Positions 42,697 through 51,232 of a DNA stretch of 64,000 nucleotides are shown in pieces. The first letter of the stretch is position 1. Every line of letters starts with the position of its first letter. Position numbers and translations under genes: made by a program. The stretch comes from Peptococcaceae bacterium BICA1-7 (GTDB lineage Bacteria; Bacillota; Desulfotomaculia; Desulfotomaculales; Desulfocucumaceae): assembly GCA_000802095.1 (NCBI GenBank), contig JUEB01000013.1, forward strand, positions 62,001 through 126,000, in the 5' to 3' direction. The notes under the pieces are model-generated. The model made no database searches. It was not told the origin of the DNA and saw nothing but the letters and a program-made list of their open reading frames with translations.

Positions 42697-44159
42697 ATGT
42701 CCATCACCCTGATATATTCCAGCCCCGGGTCCGCAGGGCCCTGAAAGCGCGCCCCGGACTTCCTGGCCTCTATTAAATAATTCACCACCGCCCCGCTTAC
42801 CTCCTCTCCGGGAAAAAGCACCGGCATTCCAGGAGGGTAAACAGCCACCCACTCCCCGCTGATGAGCCCGGCCGCCTCCTCTGTCCTTACCGGGCGGGCG
42901 GGGGAAAACCAGGCCTCCCTGATTCCCAGCACCGCCACCGGGCTGGGAAAATCCCCCGGGCCCGGGGATAGAGACAGGGGCCTCCCCCCCTCCCTCCGGG
43001 CCAGATCCCTTAACGCCAGGGCCAGCTCCCGGCACTCTCCTCCTGAAGCCCCAGGCCCCAGCACCATAACTATATTATCCCTGTCAGCCATTTCCACATA
43101 TATGCCATAATTACCTGCCAGCCACGAGGCGGCCTGCCAGCCGGTAAGTCCTGCACCACTGGTTTTAACCACCACCCGGGCCGGGTCAAAATCAAATACT
43201 CCCTCGCCATCAATGTGTTCCGAACCCAGGACCTCCATCCCGTGGATTTGGGACAGGTCTTCCCTAAATGAGCCGGCCACTTCCAACAGCCTGTCCATCA
43301 GATCAAACCCCTTAAGGGCCAGCTGCCGCCGGGCAGCGTCCAGAGAGGCCAGCAGTATGTATGAAGGGCTGCTGGTCTGCAAAAGCCTTAACGCGGAAGA
43401 AACCCTTTCAGGGTCAAGCAGCGCCCCCCGGGAAAGGTGAAGCATGGAGGACTGGGTCATGGCCCCCCCCGTTTTGTGTGTGCTCTGGGCGGCAGCATCG
43501 GCCCCTGCCGCCAGCGCCCCCACCGGTAGCCCACTGTGAAAGCAAAAGTGACTTCCATGAGCCTCGTCCGCCAGCAAAGGCAAGGCGGCAGCATGGACAG
43601 TGCGGGAGATTTTTTCGGTATTGCCCACCGTTCCGTAGTAGGTGGGGTGGATGCAGAAAGCCCCGCAGACCCCCGGGTGCTCTGCCACAGCCCTCTCATA
43701 ATGCCCTGCCGGCACCCCGGCAGGGAAGTTAAAGCCCGGGACCACCGCCGGCCTTAAAAATACCGGGCTAATCCCGGAAAGTATAAGCCCGCCTATGATA
43801 GACCGGTGGCAGTTCCTGGGCAGAATAATACTGTCACCGGGCTTGCCGGACGCCAGCACCAGGGCCTGCAGCCCCTGGGTGGTGCCCCCGGCCAGAAAAA
43901 AACTCCTTTCCGCTCCGAAGGCGGCTGCGGCCAGCTCCTGGGCCCGGGCAATAACTCCAGTGGGACTGTTCAGGTCATCCAGTCCCGGCAGCTCAGTCAA
44001 ATCAATGGAATAAACACCAGGACCGGTAAAATCAAGAAGTGCTTCCGGAACCCCCCTGCCGCCGCCGTGCCCGGGCACATGAAACCATCCCCGGGCTGAC
44101 CGGGAGTGCCCGGTCAGCGCCTCCAGCAGAGGAATCTCATTTTGATCGTATTTTTTCAT
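42693..44159 (-). CDS. Orn/Lys/Arg decarboxylase-family PLP protein (YaaO-like)
   Basis: The 488-residue fold-type I PLP protein has the PLP lysine in QSTHKTGGAMTQSSML, the DEAHGSHF block and the N-terminal WFHVPGHGGGRG typical of the family. It lacks the wing domain of inducible E. coli enzymes. Substrate is not clear: arginine or lysine decarboxylation is the family role, and Bacillus YaaO is not well defined. The ATG has only AGGG upstream. It is coupled to tmk through an overlapping stop/start. Confidence 0.92.
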   Translation of the reverse strand: MKKYDQNEIPLLEALTGHSRSARGWFHVPGHGGGRGVPEALLDFTGPGVYSIDLTELPGLDDLNSPTGVIARAQELAAAAFGAERSFFLAGGTTQGLQALVLASGKPGDSIILPRNCHRSIIGGLILSGISPVFLRPAVVPGFNFPAGVPAGHYERAVAEHPGVCGAFCIHPTYYGTVGNTEKISRTVHAAALPLLADEAHGSHFCFHSGLPVGALAAGADAAAQSTHKTGGAMTQSSMLHLSRGALLDPERVSSALRLLQTSSPSYILLASLDAARRQLALKGFDLMDRLLEVAGSFREDLSQIHGMEVLGSEHIDGEGVFDFDPARVVVKTSGAGLTGWQAASWLAGNYGIYVEMADRDNIVMVLGPGASGGECRELALALRDLARREGGRPLSLSPGPGDFPSPVAVLGIREAWFSPARPVRTEEAAGLISGEWVAVYPPGMPVLFPGEEVSGAVVNYLIEARKSGARFQGPADPGLEYIRVMDI

Positions 44160-44303
44160 AAAAAACCCTATATCGGCAAAATTAAAATAATTTTATCATG
44201 TTAATATCAAACCTCAATAGTTTTGCAAATATATTGCCAACATTTAATTTAATTATTGTGCTTTTATTGATGCAAACTACTATAAAGGAAGCATTCCATC
44301 CCG

Positions 44304-44645
44304 AGGAATTCAGAAGTCAGAATACAGAATCCAGAATAAGAAAAGCATTCCTTTTTCCCCTGATGCTCTACTCTGAAGGTGATGAATGCCTTTTTATAAA
44401 CCACAGAGGACACAGAGATCACAGAGAATTTGCTCTTAGGCATTACTCTCAGGTCTTAAAACCTATATAGTAAATAATAGTAGTTTTTTTCGGGCCTATT
44501 TTAATAAAAACCTTCTAACATATAAGCAGTGCTTACAAACCTCTGTGTTCTCTGTGGTTTAAAAAGGACCCAATTTTTCATCTTCCTTGGTGGCAGTATT
44601 GGCGGCCGGTTGTCTGAATTCTGGATTCCGACTGAAAAGCAGTGT
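44304..44645. repeat. Composite repeat: family A element (copy 3, inverted) with family B fragments
   Basis: A family B left arm (GGAATTCAGAAGTCAGAATA) at 44304-44338, a family A element in reverse orientation (44394-44565), the complement of the CCACCAAGGAAG segment (44566-44610) and a family B right-arm piece (TCTGAATTCTGGATTCCGAC) follow. This fills the 514-bp gap 44160-44673, which has no gene. Confidence 0.75.
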
Positions 44646-44673
44646 CTATAAGTAAAAGAAAGGAGCTGATCCT

Positions 44674-44931
44674 GTGCAGTCGGAAAGAATAGACGAAAAG
44701 TCCCTTTGTAAAAAATACCGCACCAATGTGCCCCGGCTTATCAGAGGATGGAAAAGGGGCCTGTCCGACATGGAAATTGCCCAGGAAACAGGTATCGACC
44801 CGATAAAGCTCCAGCACATCAAGGCCGATATTGAAATGGCCCACCGCAGACTGCGGCAGACCAGGAAAAATTCCTCCCTGGCCGATCAGGCCCTGAGGCA
44901 GCGCCATATCTTTTTTAACCCGTTTACATAA
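44674..44931 (+). CDS. Small HTH-like protein
   Basis: The 85-residue product starts at a GTG with AAAGGAG upstream. Residues 20-60 (LIRGWKRGLSDMEIAQETGI ...) look like a helix-turn-helix of the sigma-region-4/LuxR kind, followed by a basic helix. It is a likely DNA-binding protein of unknown target. It converges with gin and the two overlap by 46 bp at their 3' ends. Confidence 0.65.
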   Translation: MQSERIDEKSLCKKYRTNVPRLIRGWKRGLSDMEIAQETGIDPIKLQHIKADIEMAHRRLRQTRKNSSLADQALRQRHIFFNPFT

Positions 44932-45065
44932 AGATCATAAAAAATGTTCTCACTATGAATACTTACCAGCCTTTTTTCACAGCCTCCGCAAATCAGCCTG
45001 CCCCGTATAACCAGACCTGTTCCAAAGTTTTCTTCCCGCCCGCAAAAAATACAGCTGCTCTCCAT
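44886..45065 (-). CDS. csfB: Sigma-G inhibitor Gin (CsfB)
   Basis: Gin holds sigma-G (and sigma-E) inactive until the right stage. The 59-residue product has the four-cysteine knuckle CIFCGREENFG and LICGGCEKRLV, and a C-terminal FYDLYVNGLKKIW helix as in the Bacillus protein. The ATG at 45065 follows GGGGGA by ten bases; a start at 45086 is also open. Position before the yaaO-tmk block is that of Bacillus csfB. Confidence 0.88.
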   Translation of the reverse strand: MESSCIFCGREENFGTGLVIRGRLICGGCEKRLVSIHSENIFYDLYVNGLKKIWRCLRA

Positions 45066-45099
45066 GAATAAGCCGTCCCCCTTCATATCACCGCAATTG

Positions 45100-45135
45100 A
45101 AAAACGGGATACTTATTAAAGTATTCCCGTTTTTC
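45100..45135. terminator. Terminator after the SLH protein gene
   Basis: GAAAAACGGGATACTT and AAGTATTCCCGTTTTTC form a long stem with a 4-base loop and T runs in both directions. It ends the 45254-49153 transcript before gin. The short gap 45136-45253 shows nothing else. Confidence 0.85.
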
Positions 45136-45253
45136 CACTTTGGTTACAACTGACTGGGAGCAGCACACAGCCGGGAACTCTTAAGCCAAACTGTTAGCAG
45201 GTCAACTAAAATTGGTAAAAACTGCCTGGCCCTCTCTTTTTGCAGGCTTTCCT

Positions 45254-48200
45254 CTACTTCTTCATAGCGTTGACTATAACCGTCACAGCCTCGGCCCTGG
45301 TGGTCCCGGCCAGTGGCCTGAAAGTGCCGTCGGGGTAGCCCTTGATCACCCCGTTAAGCACTGCCACTGCCACCGGTCCAACTGCCCAGGACGAAATCTC
45401 ACTCCCGTCCTTAAAGTCAGTCCCCTGTGAAAGCGGGGTGGACAGCCCGGCCGCCTTTCCAACCATCACCGCCATCTGCTCCCGGGTTACCGGGTCATCG
45501 GGGCCGAAGGAGTTGTCGCTGTAACCACTGATTATGCCGTTGGCAGCCGCTGTGGAAATGGCGTCCCTGGCCCAGTGTCCGGCAGTGTCGGAAAACACCT
45601 TTCCCTGTCTGGCCTCCAGTTTTAAGGCTTTTAGCAGCACCACGGCGAACTCGGCCCGGGTAATGGCGTTGTCTGGCTTGAAGGTGCCGTCGGGGTAGCC
45701 GCTGATGGCTCCCAGGCCTGCCAATTTAATAATATTAGCCTCAGCCCACTGGCCCGAGATGTCGGTTAATGTCATTGACGGCTTCTGCACCGGGGGTTTT
45801 ACCGCTTCTTTCACCGCCAATACCGCAAACCTGGTGAAATGGCCCACCGTCACCGTAATGGTGTTGCCGGACACCGTGCCTCCCAGGTTAACCCACTGCC
45901 CCGCCGCCTCATCGTAGTAGTGAACCACGGGCAGCTGTCCCGGCGGCAGCTCAGCAGGTTCGAAGGTGAAGGTAAGTGTCACCGGCTTATTAAACTCATA
46001 GTTGTCCTGCCCGTTAACCGTAAAATTGTAGACAGCTCCCAGCACCTTAAAGCCCTGGGCAATATCCGGAGTGGACTGTTCTTTCCGCACCGCCACCTCT
46101 GCTTTCTCATTCCCCTGCAGTGCTTTGGCGGGTATGGTCACCATGGCCTCACTGCCCAGTCCCACGGTGCCGCCCGCGACCGGAGTCACCGTGGCCGCCC
46201 CGCTGGTGCTGTTGACCGGCTTACTGGGGGTTGGGCCGCCACCACCACCTCCGACACCACCTCCACCGGAAGTGGTATCGGTCTCGGTATAGGTAACAAA
46301 CCTGGTAAAGTGCTTGGTCCATATTACCAGATCATTATTGACATCAATTCTTCCGTCCTCACCGGCAGGTATGTTTGCATTATGATCAGCCCAGATCTGG
46401 CTGTCCTCAGCACAGATCCTGCTTATTTTTGTAAAGAATCCGTTGCGGTAATAGCCTACTTCCTTTCCGGCCTGTCCAGGAATAAGCATTCTCACGGCCT
46501 TGTTAAAAGTCAGAGGCACATCGCCAAATCCCACTTCTATTACTGTACCGACTGAAGCCCTTTTTCCGGGGCTGGGATTTACAGTGACACTGTTGTTCTC
46601 CTTTACAGCGGGAACACTTATAGTGCCATCCCAGCCCAAAGGGGCACTAACTGTTGTATTGCCCGGAATCTCTACAAGCACAGGTTCTGTAGGGCTTATA
46701 CCTGTATAAGAGGATATCTGCAGCGGCGGCAACACGCTGGTCAAGTTACCAGCCGAAGCAACCAGCCTTTCAGCAACACTTATTGTGGCATCCCGGACAG
46801 AAGACGGAATGGTTATCACGACCGGGTTTCCACCAGCAGCTGCCACCGTGGAATCGGTTATGGCGAGATTTTTGTTTGTGTTATCGACCTGGACCTCTGT
46901 GGTAGTTATTGCAGCCGGAACAACAACAGTTTTTCTATCAAGTGCCGCCAATAGAGAACTATCTATGGCTGCCACCGAACCGGCTGTATAACTCAGAGTG
47001 ACATTCTGGCCTTTGCTTACAGGGTTAGATAAAAACAGATCAATCTTTGCCGGATCAGCATTTAATGCGGCACTTACTACCGGACATTCGGCCCCGTTAA
47101 CTTCAACTCTAAACTGCACGTGCATGCCGGGATTATTTCTCATTTCCTTGCTGAAGGTCACGGTTATTATATTCCCTGCGGTATTGGCCACTGCACTGAT
47201 GAATACCGGACGCACGTATGTCAGGGTTGCCCCGCCGCTGTCCTCTACAACTTTATATCCAAAAGCCTCGGTAGCCAATTTAACAGGCACGTAAGTCCGG
47301 CCATTGCTTATAAATGGGGCGGCGCCTATGACAAAAGGTCTATCGTCAATATAAAGGGTCCCTTCTCCCACTTTCATTTTCACAGTCCTGTCATTTTTCT
47401 GCAATATTATTGTCTGAGTGTTTGCATCCCATGATGCAGGCATGGAAAGCGGCGTTAAAATGGCTCTCAGCGGCACATACACATGCCCGTCTTGGTAAAC
47501 CGCTGGAGCATCCAAAACAATGGAGTTTCCTTCCACTTTAATTTCAGACTTGCCAACACAATACACTATGGTCGTTGGAGGACTTTTTTGCAAATAGCAA
47601 GTGAAATTCAGTAAATAACTGCCTGCCAGCGCCGTTCCTTCCCCGTCCTTAACCGCTCCGGTCGGAATTTCCACAATATAACAGCCCGGAGACAGGTCAG
47701 TATTCAGATTTAATGCCAGTGTATTGCCGGTTATGGATGCTGTATACGGAATAACGCCGCCATCTGCCTTTTTAACAGTTATTTGGCTGAAGCTCCCGCC
47801 CTCATAAATGTTTTTATCAAAGGTTAACTTTATAATTCTTCCTATGACCATGTTTTCAGAGTAATTGACGGGGTCGGTCCCAAGAATACGCGGGCCATTG
47901 TACACCGGCAGGTTGCTTCCGTCATTGACAGAGGAAGGATCATAATTCAGCACTATTTTGCTGCTATCCTCGGTAACCTTGTAGCCAAATAATTCGGCTA
48001 CAAATCTTACTGGTATAAGAGTCCTTCCGTCCCTGATTACCGGGGCCACACCGGTGTCCATTATCCTGTCATTTATATAAATCGAGGTGCTTCCAATTTG
48101 CATTTTTACAATTTTGCCCTTCTTCTCAAATGTAATGATCTGGCTGTGTGCATCCCACATAATCTCCATGGCGCCAAAACATTCCGCTAAATACCTTACC

Positions 48201-49153
48201 GGCGTAAACATCTGACCATTCTCCCGGAAAGAAGACATATCCATTACAAAGGTATACCCGTCTACTTGGTACTCCTTCTTTCCCACATAAAGAATAATTG
48301 TCTGTGCAGGTTTGTCCTGGATAGTCTTAAAGCTAAAGGCAAAGTCATTTTTCGGAAAAAAACCGGAATAATCTTTAAACGCGCCCGCTGGAATGTCTAC
48401 TCTATAGGTGGTTTCATATTGCAAATCCGGGGAAAGTGTAAGCTGTCTCCCGTCAATGCTTTTACCAAAGGCAGTTAAAGGCAGTCCCCCCTCAGGTGTA
48501 ATTTCTATTCCGTCGTAGTTGTCACCGGGCTCGACCGGATAATTGAATTTAATAAATACCTGATTGTTTACCGAAACATCTTCCTCCCCGTTAGCGGGGG
48601 ATGTATAAATTATGGCTGTAGGTTCCGCTACTTGGGCAATTACCAGGGAACCAGAAGGAAAATCTCCAGTTTGACTGGTTATTATTACATCCAAATCACC
48701 AGTTATTGTCTCCGGCACATACAGTGAAGACAGTTTTAAAACCAGTTTCGCCGGGTTATTTGTGCCAGCGAAGGGTTTAACCTCCACACTGTAACAATTA
48801 TAAGCATCGGCTCCCGCCGGTGTAGTTTTAAGCCCTGTAAGCGGCATTATATTCACGCTATAGACCTGATTGGTTACACTGTATATTTCCTGTGGTATTT
48901 CAGCGCTTAGCACACAGGCGGCATCTGCGGGTAATCTTACATCAAACCTTGACTCGTTAACCAACCCGCCTGCCGGTATATCAGCAATAATTGAAGTAAA
49001 AGAAGAACTTTCCTGGAACCAGGAGCCCGGGAAAACTGACGGAACATTTGTGATGGTATAAGTAGCAGAAGCATCTGCATTAGACGTTACTAAAGTCGAG
49101 ATTATGAGAACTGCACAGAATAATTTGAAAAATTTGTTAAAAAACAGTTTCAT
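45254..49153 (-). CDS. S-layer-homology protein with Ig-like and Cu-amine-oxidase-N-like domains
   Basis: This 1299-residue surface protein has a signal peptide (to about residue 29), an unnamed domain (30-170), then alternating SbsA-type Ig-like (EPTAIIYTSPANGEEDVSV, from 173; PRILGTDPVNYSENM, from about 413) and copper-amine-oxidase-N-like domains (ILYVGKKEYQVDG ... GRTLIPVRFVAELFGYKV, about 283-400 and 520-635). A SwmB-like module, another beta region, a Gly-rich hinge (SGGGGVGGGGGG), a ZU5-like part and three SLH repeats (from about 1120) follow. The SLH repeats bind pyruvylated wall polymers. GGGGGG precedes the ATG. The amine-oxidase-like domains have no catalytic part; they are structural. 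Its exact role is unknown. Confidence 0.92.
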   Translation of the reverse strand: MKLFFNKFFKLFCAVLIISTLVTSNADASATYTITNVPSVFPGSWFQESSSFTSIIADIPAGGLVNESRFDVRLPADAACVLSAEIPQEIYSVTNQVYSVNIMPLTGLKTTPAGADAYNCYSVEVKPFAGTNNPAKLVLKLSSLYVPETITGDLDVIITSQTGDFPSGSLVIAQVAEPTAIIYTSPANGEEDVSVNNQVFIKFNYPVEPGDNYDGIEITPEGGLPLTAFGKSIDGRQLTLSPDLQYETTYRVDIPAGAFKDYSGFFPKNDFAFSFKTIQDKPAQTIILYVGKKEYQVDGYTFVMDMSSFRENGQMFTPVRYLAECFGAMEIMWDAHSQIITFEKKGKIVKMQIGSTSIYINDRIMDTGVAPVIRDGRTLIPVRFVAELFGYKVTEDSSKIVLNYDPSSVNDGSNLPVYNGPRILGTDPVNYSENMVIGRIIKLTFDKNIYEGGSFSQITVKKADGGVIPYTASITGNTLALNLNTDLSPGCYIVEIPTGAVKDGEGTALAGSYLLNFTCYLQKSPPTTIVYCVGKSEIKVEGNSIVLDAPAVYQDGHVYVPLRAILTPLSMPASWDANTQTIILQKNDRTVKMKVGEGTLYIDDRPFVIGAAPFISNGRTYVPVKLATEAFGYKVVEDSGGATLTYVRPVFISAVANTAGNIITVTFSKEMRNNPGMHVQFRVEVNGAECPVVSAALNADPAKIDLFLSNPVSKGQNVTLSYTAGSVAAIDSSLLAALDRKTVVVPAAITTTEVQVDNTNKNLAITDSTVAAAGGNPVVITIPSSVRDATISVAERLVASAGNLTSVLPPLQISSYTGISPTEPVLVEIPGNTTVSAPLGWDGTISVPAVKENNSVTVNPSPGKRASVGTVIEVGFGDVPLTFNKAVRMLIPGQAGKEVGYYRNGFFTKISRICAEDSQIWADHNANIPAGEDGRIDVNNDLVIWTKHFTRFVTYTETDTTSGGGGVGGGGGGPTPSKPVNSTSGAATVTPVAGGTVGLGSEAMVTIPAKALQGNEKAEVAVRKEQSTPDIAQGFKVLGAVYNFTVNGQDNYEFNKPVTLTFTFEPAELPPGQLPVVHYYDEAAGQWVNLGGTVSGNTITVTVGHFTRFAVLAVKEAVKPPVQKPSMTLTDISGQWAEANIIKLAGLGAISGYPDGTFKPDNAITRAEFAVVLLKALKLEARQGKVFSDTAGHWARDAISTAAANGIISGYSDNSFGPDDPVTREQMAVMVGKAAGLSTPLSQGTDFKDGSEISSWAVGPVAVAVLNGVIKGYPDGTFRPLAGTTRAEAVTVIVNAMKK

Positions 49154-49224
49154 TAAATACCCCCCATTACTTCAATTTACTTAAAAAATAATCTTATCCT
49201 TAATCAATACATTTTACCATTAGA

Positions 49225-49254
49225 CCTATTATATGGAAATATCCATATAATAGG
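49225..49254. promoter_or_regulatory. Perfect 13-bp palindrome upstream of the SLH protein gene
   Basis: CCTATTATATGGA and TCCATATAATAGG enclose AATA, about 72 bases before the ATG. There is no T run, so it is unlikely to be a terminator; it may be an operator or an mRNA 5' hairpin. Confidence 0.5.
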
Positions 49255-49332
49255 GTAATTAGTCGAAATTTTTACTTTATTTTTCAAAATGCTATACTGC
49301 TTCTGCAGATTAAATTTATGGTTTGAGCGATC

Positions 49333-49431
49333 AAAAAAGAGGCGGAATTAAATTCCGACCTCTTTTTACTGACAATATAACTATTATTCTATCGACAAAG
49401 GAAAAGAGGCCGGAACTTTTCTCCGACCTCC
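49333..49431 (-). terminator. Tandem terminators after korD
   Basis: Two hairpins follow each other: GAGGTCGGA/TCCGGCCTC with TTTTCCTTTG (49397-49431), and AAAAGAGGTCGGAATT/AATTCCGCCTCTTTTTT (49333-49367). Both have the same AGGTCGGA stem, so one may be a copy of the other. They end the korABCD transcript. Confidence 0.8.
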
Positions 49432-49445
49432 CATATATTATAACC

Positions 49446-49697
49446 TTATTTCTCTTCCTTTTTCTTGGCCACGCTAATGGCGCAGTCTGGGCATACTGTC
49501 TGGCAGATGCCGCAGGCGATGCACTCGTCGTTTACCTCCACCGACGGAGTGCCGTACACTCCCAGTATATCGGACCAGGACATGCACTTTTTGGGGCATT
49601 TTTGAATGCATAGGCCGCAGCCCTTGCAAAGCCCGGGGAATATGGCCCACAATCCCTTTTCAACCTCAAAGGACCTGTCTTTAAATGTTTGTGTCAC
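49446..49697 (-). CDS. korD: 2-oxoacid:ferredoxin oxidoreductase, delta (ferredoxin) subunit
   Basis: The 83-residue protein carries two 4Fe-4S motifs, CKGCGLCIQKCPKKC and CIACGICQTVCPDC, and passes electrons from the TPP site to ferredoxin. The GTG start follows GGGGGTG. It closes the korA-B-C-D set and is 12 bp from korC. Confidence 0.92.
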   Translation of the reverse strand: MTQTFKDRSFEVEKGLWAIFPGLCKGCGLCIQKCPKKCMSWSDILGVYGTPSVEVNDECIACGICQTVCPDCAISVAKKKEEK

Positions 49698-49709
49698 CTA
49701 AAGCACCCC

Positions 49710-50276
49710 CTACAATAAAGCGGCCACAAGTTCGGCGCCCCGGTCAATGGCCTTGTAGTTAAGGTCCCGGAGCTTGGGATTTTTCTCAAACTTGTACCCC
49801 AGTTTTTTCTCAATGGCATCCTTGGCCCTGTCCTCTGTAACCACGTCCGTGGCCTTGACCACTGCCCCCATGATAATGATGTTAAAAACCCTGGGGGTCA
49901 GCTCATCGCTGGCCACCTGCAGGGCCGGGATGGCCAGTACTTTCCTGGCGTTTTTGGGTATGTCGTCCTCTATGCCCTGAAGTCCTGAATCATACACAAA
50001 CACTGTATCAGGGCCCACGTACTGACTGGTCCTGCGCACTGCCCGCTCGCTAAGGGCGATGACTATATCCGCCGTGTTGAACTTGGGGGATCCCACGGCC
50101 TGGTCGCCTATCTGCAGGAAGGCCACTGAAACACCGCCCCGCTGCTCTACCCCGAAATTGGGAATGTAAAGGGCTTCCCGGCCTTCTTCATTGGCAGCCT
50201 CGGCGATAATCTCGGCCACCGACTGCACACCCTGGCCACCTTCACCGGCCAGGACTATTTTAACCGCCTTAGCCAT
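49710..50276 (-). CDS. korC: 2-oxoacid:ferredoxin oxidoreductase, gamma subunit
   Basis: The 188-residue product has the family start IVLAGEGGQGVQSVAEII and GVEQRGG, the CoA-side domain of the enzyme. Its ATG overlaps the korB stop by one base (TAATG), so translation is coupled. With korA, B and D it makes a 2-oxoglutarate- or branched-chain-type enzyme. Confidence 0.94.
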   Translation of the reverse strand: MAKAVKIVLAGEGGQGVQSVAEIIAEAANEEGREALYIPNFGVEQRGGVSVAFLQIGDQAVGSPKFNTADIVIALSERAVRRTSQYVGPDTVFVYDSGLQGIEDDIPKNARKVLAIPALQVASDELTPRVFNIIIMGAVVKATDVVTEDRAKDAIEKKLGYKFEKNPKLRDLNYKAIDRGAELVAALL

Positions 50277-51034
50277 TATTTCCCCTCCTTATGCAGGGTT
50301 TCTGGAACTTTTATTTCGCCTACCTTAAAGTACTTGGGCATTTCCTTTTCCACGAAATTCCACGTATCCTCGGCGTTGGTGCGCCAGTTGGTGGGGCAGG
50401 TGGACAGCACCTCCACGAATGAGAATCCCCCGCCGCTAATCTGGTTTTCCAGCGCTTTTTTAATAAAGTCCTTCATCTGCTTGGGCTTGGCCACAGTGGC
50501 CCTGGCCACATAGGCTCCCTCCCGGGTTATGGCAGCCACCATTTCCGGGCCCTGGGTGGGATAGCCGGTCTTTTCCGGGTCCCTGCCGTAAGGGCTGGTC
50601 TCAGTTTTCTGGCCCGGCATGGTGGTGGGGGCCATCTGGCCTCCGGTCATGCCGTACTGGGTGTTGTTTACCAGTATAACCGTAATTCTCTCATTTCTTG
50701 CGGCGGCGTTCACCAGGTGCTGGGAACCGATGGCGTATCCGCCCCCATCACCCATGTAGGCGATGCCTATTACCTGGGGGTTGGCCCTCTTTACCCCGGT
50801 TATAACCGGGGTGGTCCTGCCATGGTGAGTCTGAATGGTGTCAACATTGAAAAGGTCCCAGGAAAGCAGAGAGCAGCCTATATCACAGCCGTACACCACC
50901 TTGCCCTGGATACCCAGTTCATCAATGGCCTCTCCCATGGCCTTTAAAACTAAACCGTGCCCGCACCCGGGGCAGAATTTATGCGGTTTTGTATCTACCC
51001 GCCAGCTTTTGGGCATAGCTACCTGCACAGACAT
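50276..51034 (-). CDS. korB: 2-oxoacid:ferredoxin oxidoreductase, beta (TPP) subunit
   Basis: The 252-residue product binds TPP (GDGGGYAIGSQHLVNAA) and has the N-terminal CPGCGHG cysteines. The GYDIGCS and THHGRT patterns fit the 2-oxoglutarate group. GGAGG lies before the ATG at 51034. Between it and korA there is a 198-bp gap filled by a family B repeat. Confidence 0.94.
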   Translation of the reverse strand: MSVQVAMPKSWRVDTKPHKFCPGCGHGLVLKAMGEAIDELGIQGKVVYGCDIGCSLLSWDLFNVDTIQTHHGRTTPVITGVKRANPQVIGIAYMGDGGGYAIGSQHLVNAAARNERITVILVNNTQYGMTGGQMAPTTMPGQKTETSPYGRDPEKTGYPTQGPEMVAAITREGAYVARATVAKPKQMKDFIKKALENQISGGGFSFVEVLSTCPTNWRTNAEDTWNFVEKEMPKYFKVGEIKVPETLHKEGK

Positions 51035-51149
51035 ATTGAAGCCTCCTTTCATCTCTCAAACGGACTGTCAAAACCCACCCGGGTATCGGCAGACCATCAA
51101 CCAGCAGTTCTCTCTCATTACTTTTATCTATTTAATCTTAAACACTTTA

Positions 51150-51232
51150 TAAGGAATGCCAAAACCATTTTCGGATTCTGGATTCTGAATTCTGTCTCCT
51201 GTCTCCCGACCGAAGGTATTACCCTCAAGCAA
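51150..51232. repeat. Family B heptamer repeat, copy 7 (right arm), inside the kor operon
   Basis: The right arm GATTCTGGATTCTGAATTCT, then CCCGACCGAAGGTATTACCC, ends at the korA stop. The left arm is not clear; the element separates korA from korB. Confidence 0.65.

Noticed and set aside
42697-43035. A 113-residue N-terminal extension of tmk
   Set aside because: Gly/Pro/Arg-rich composition shows it is the decarboxylase gene read in another frame; the TTG at 42696 gives a normal tmk length.
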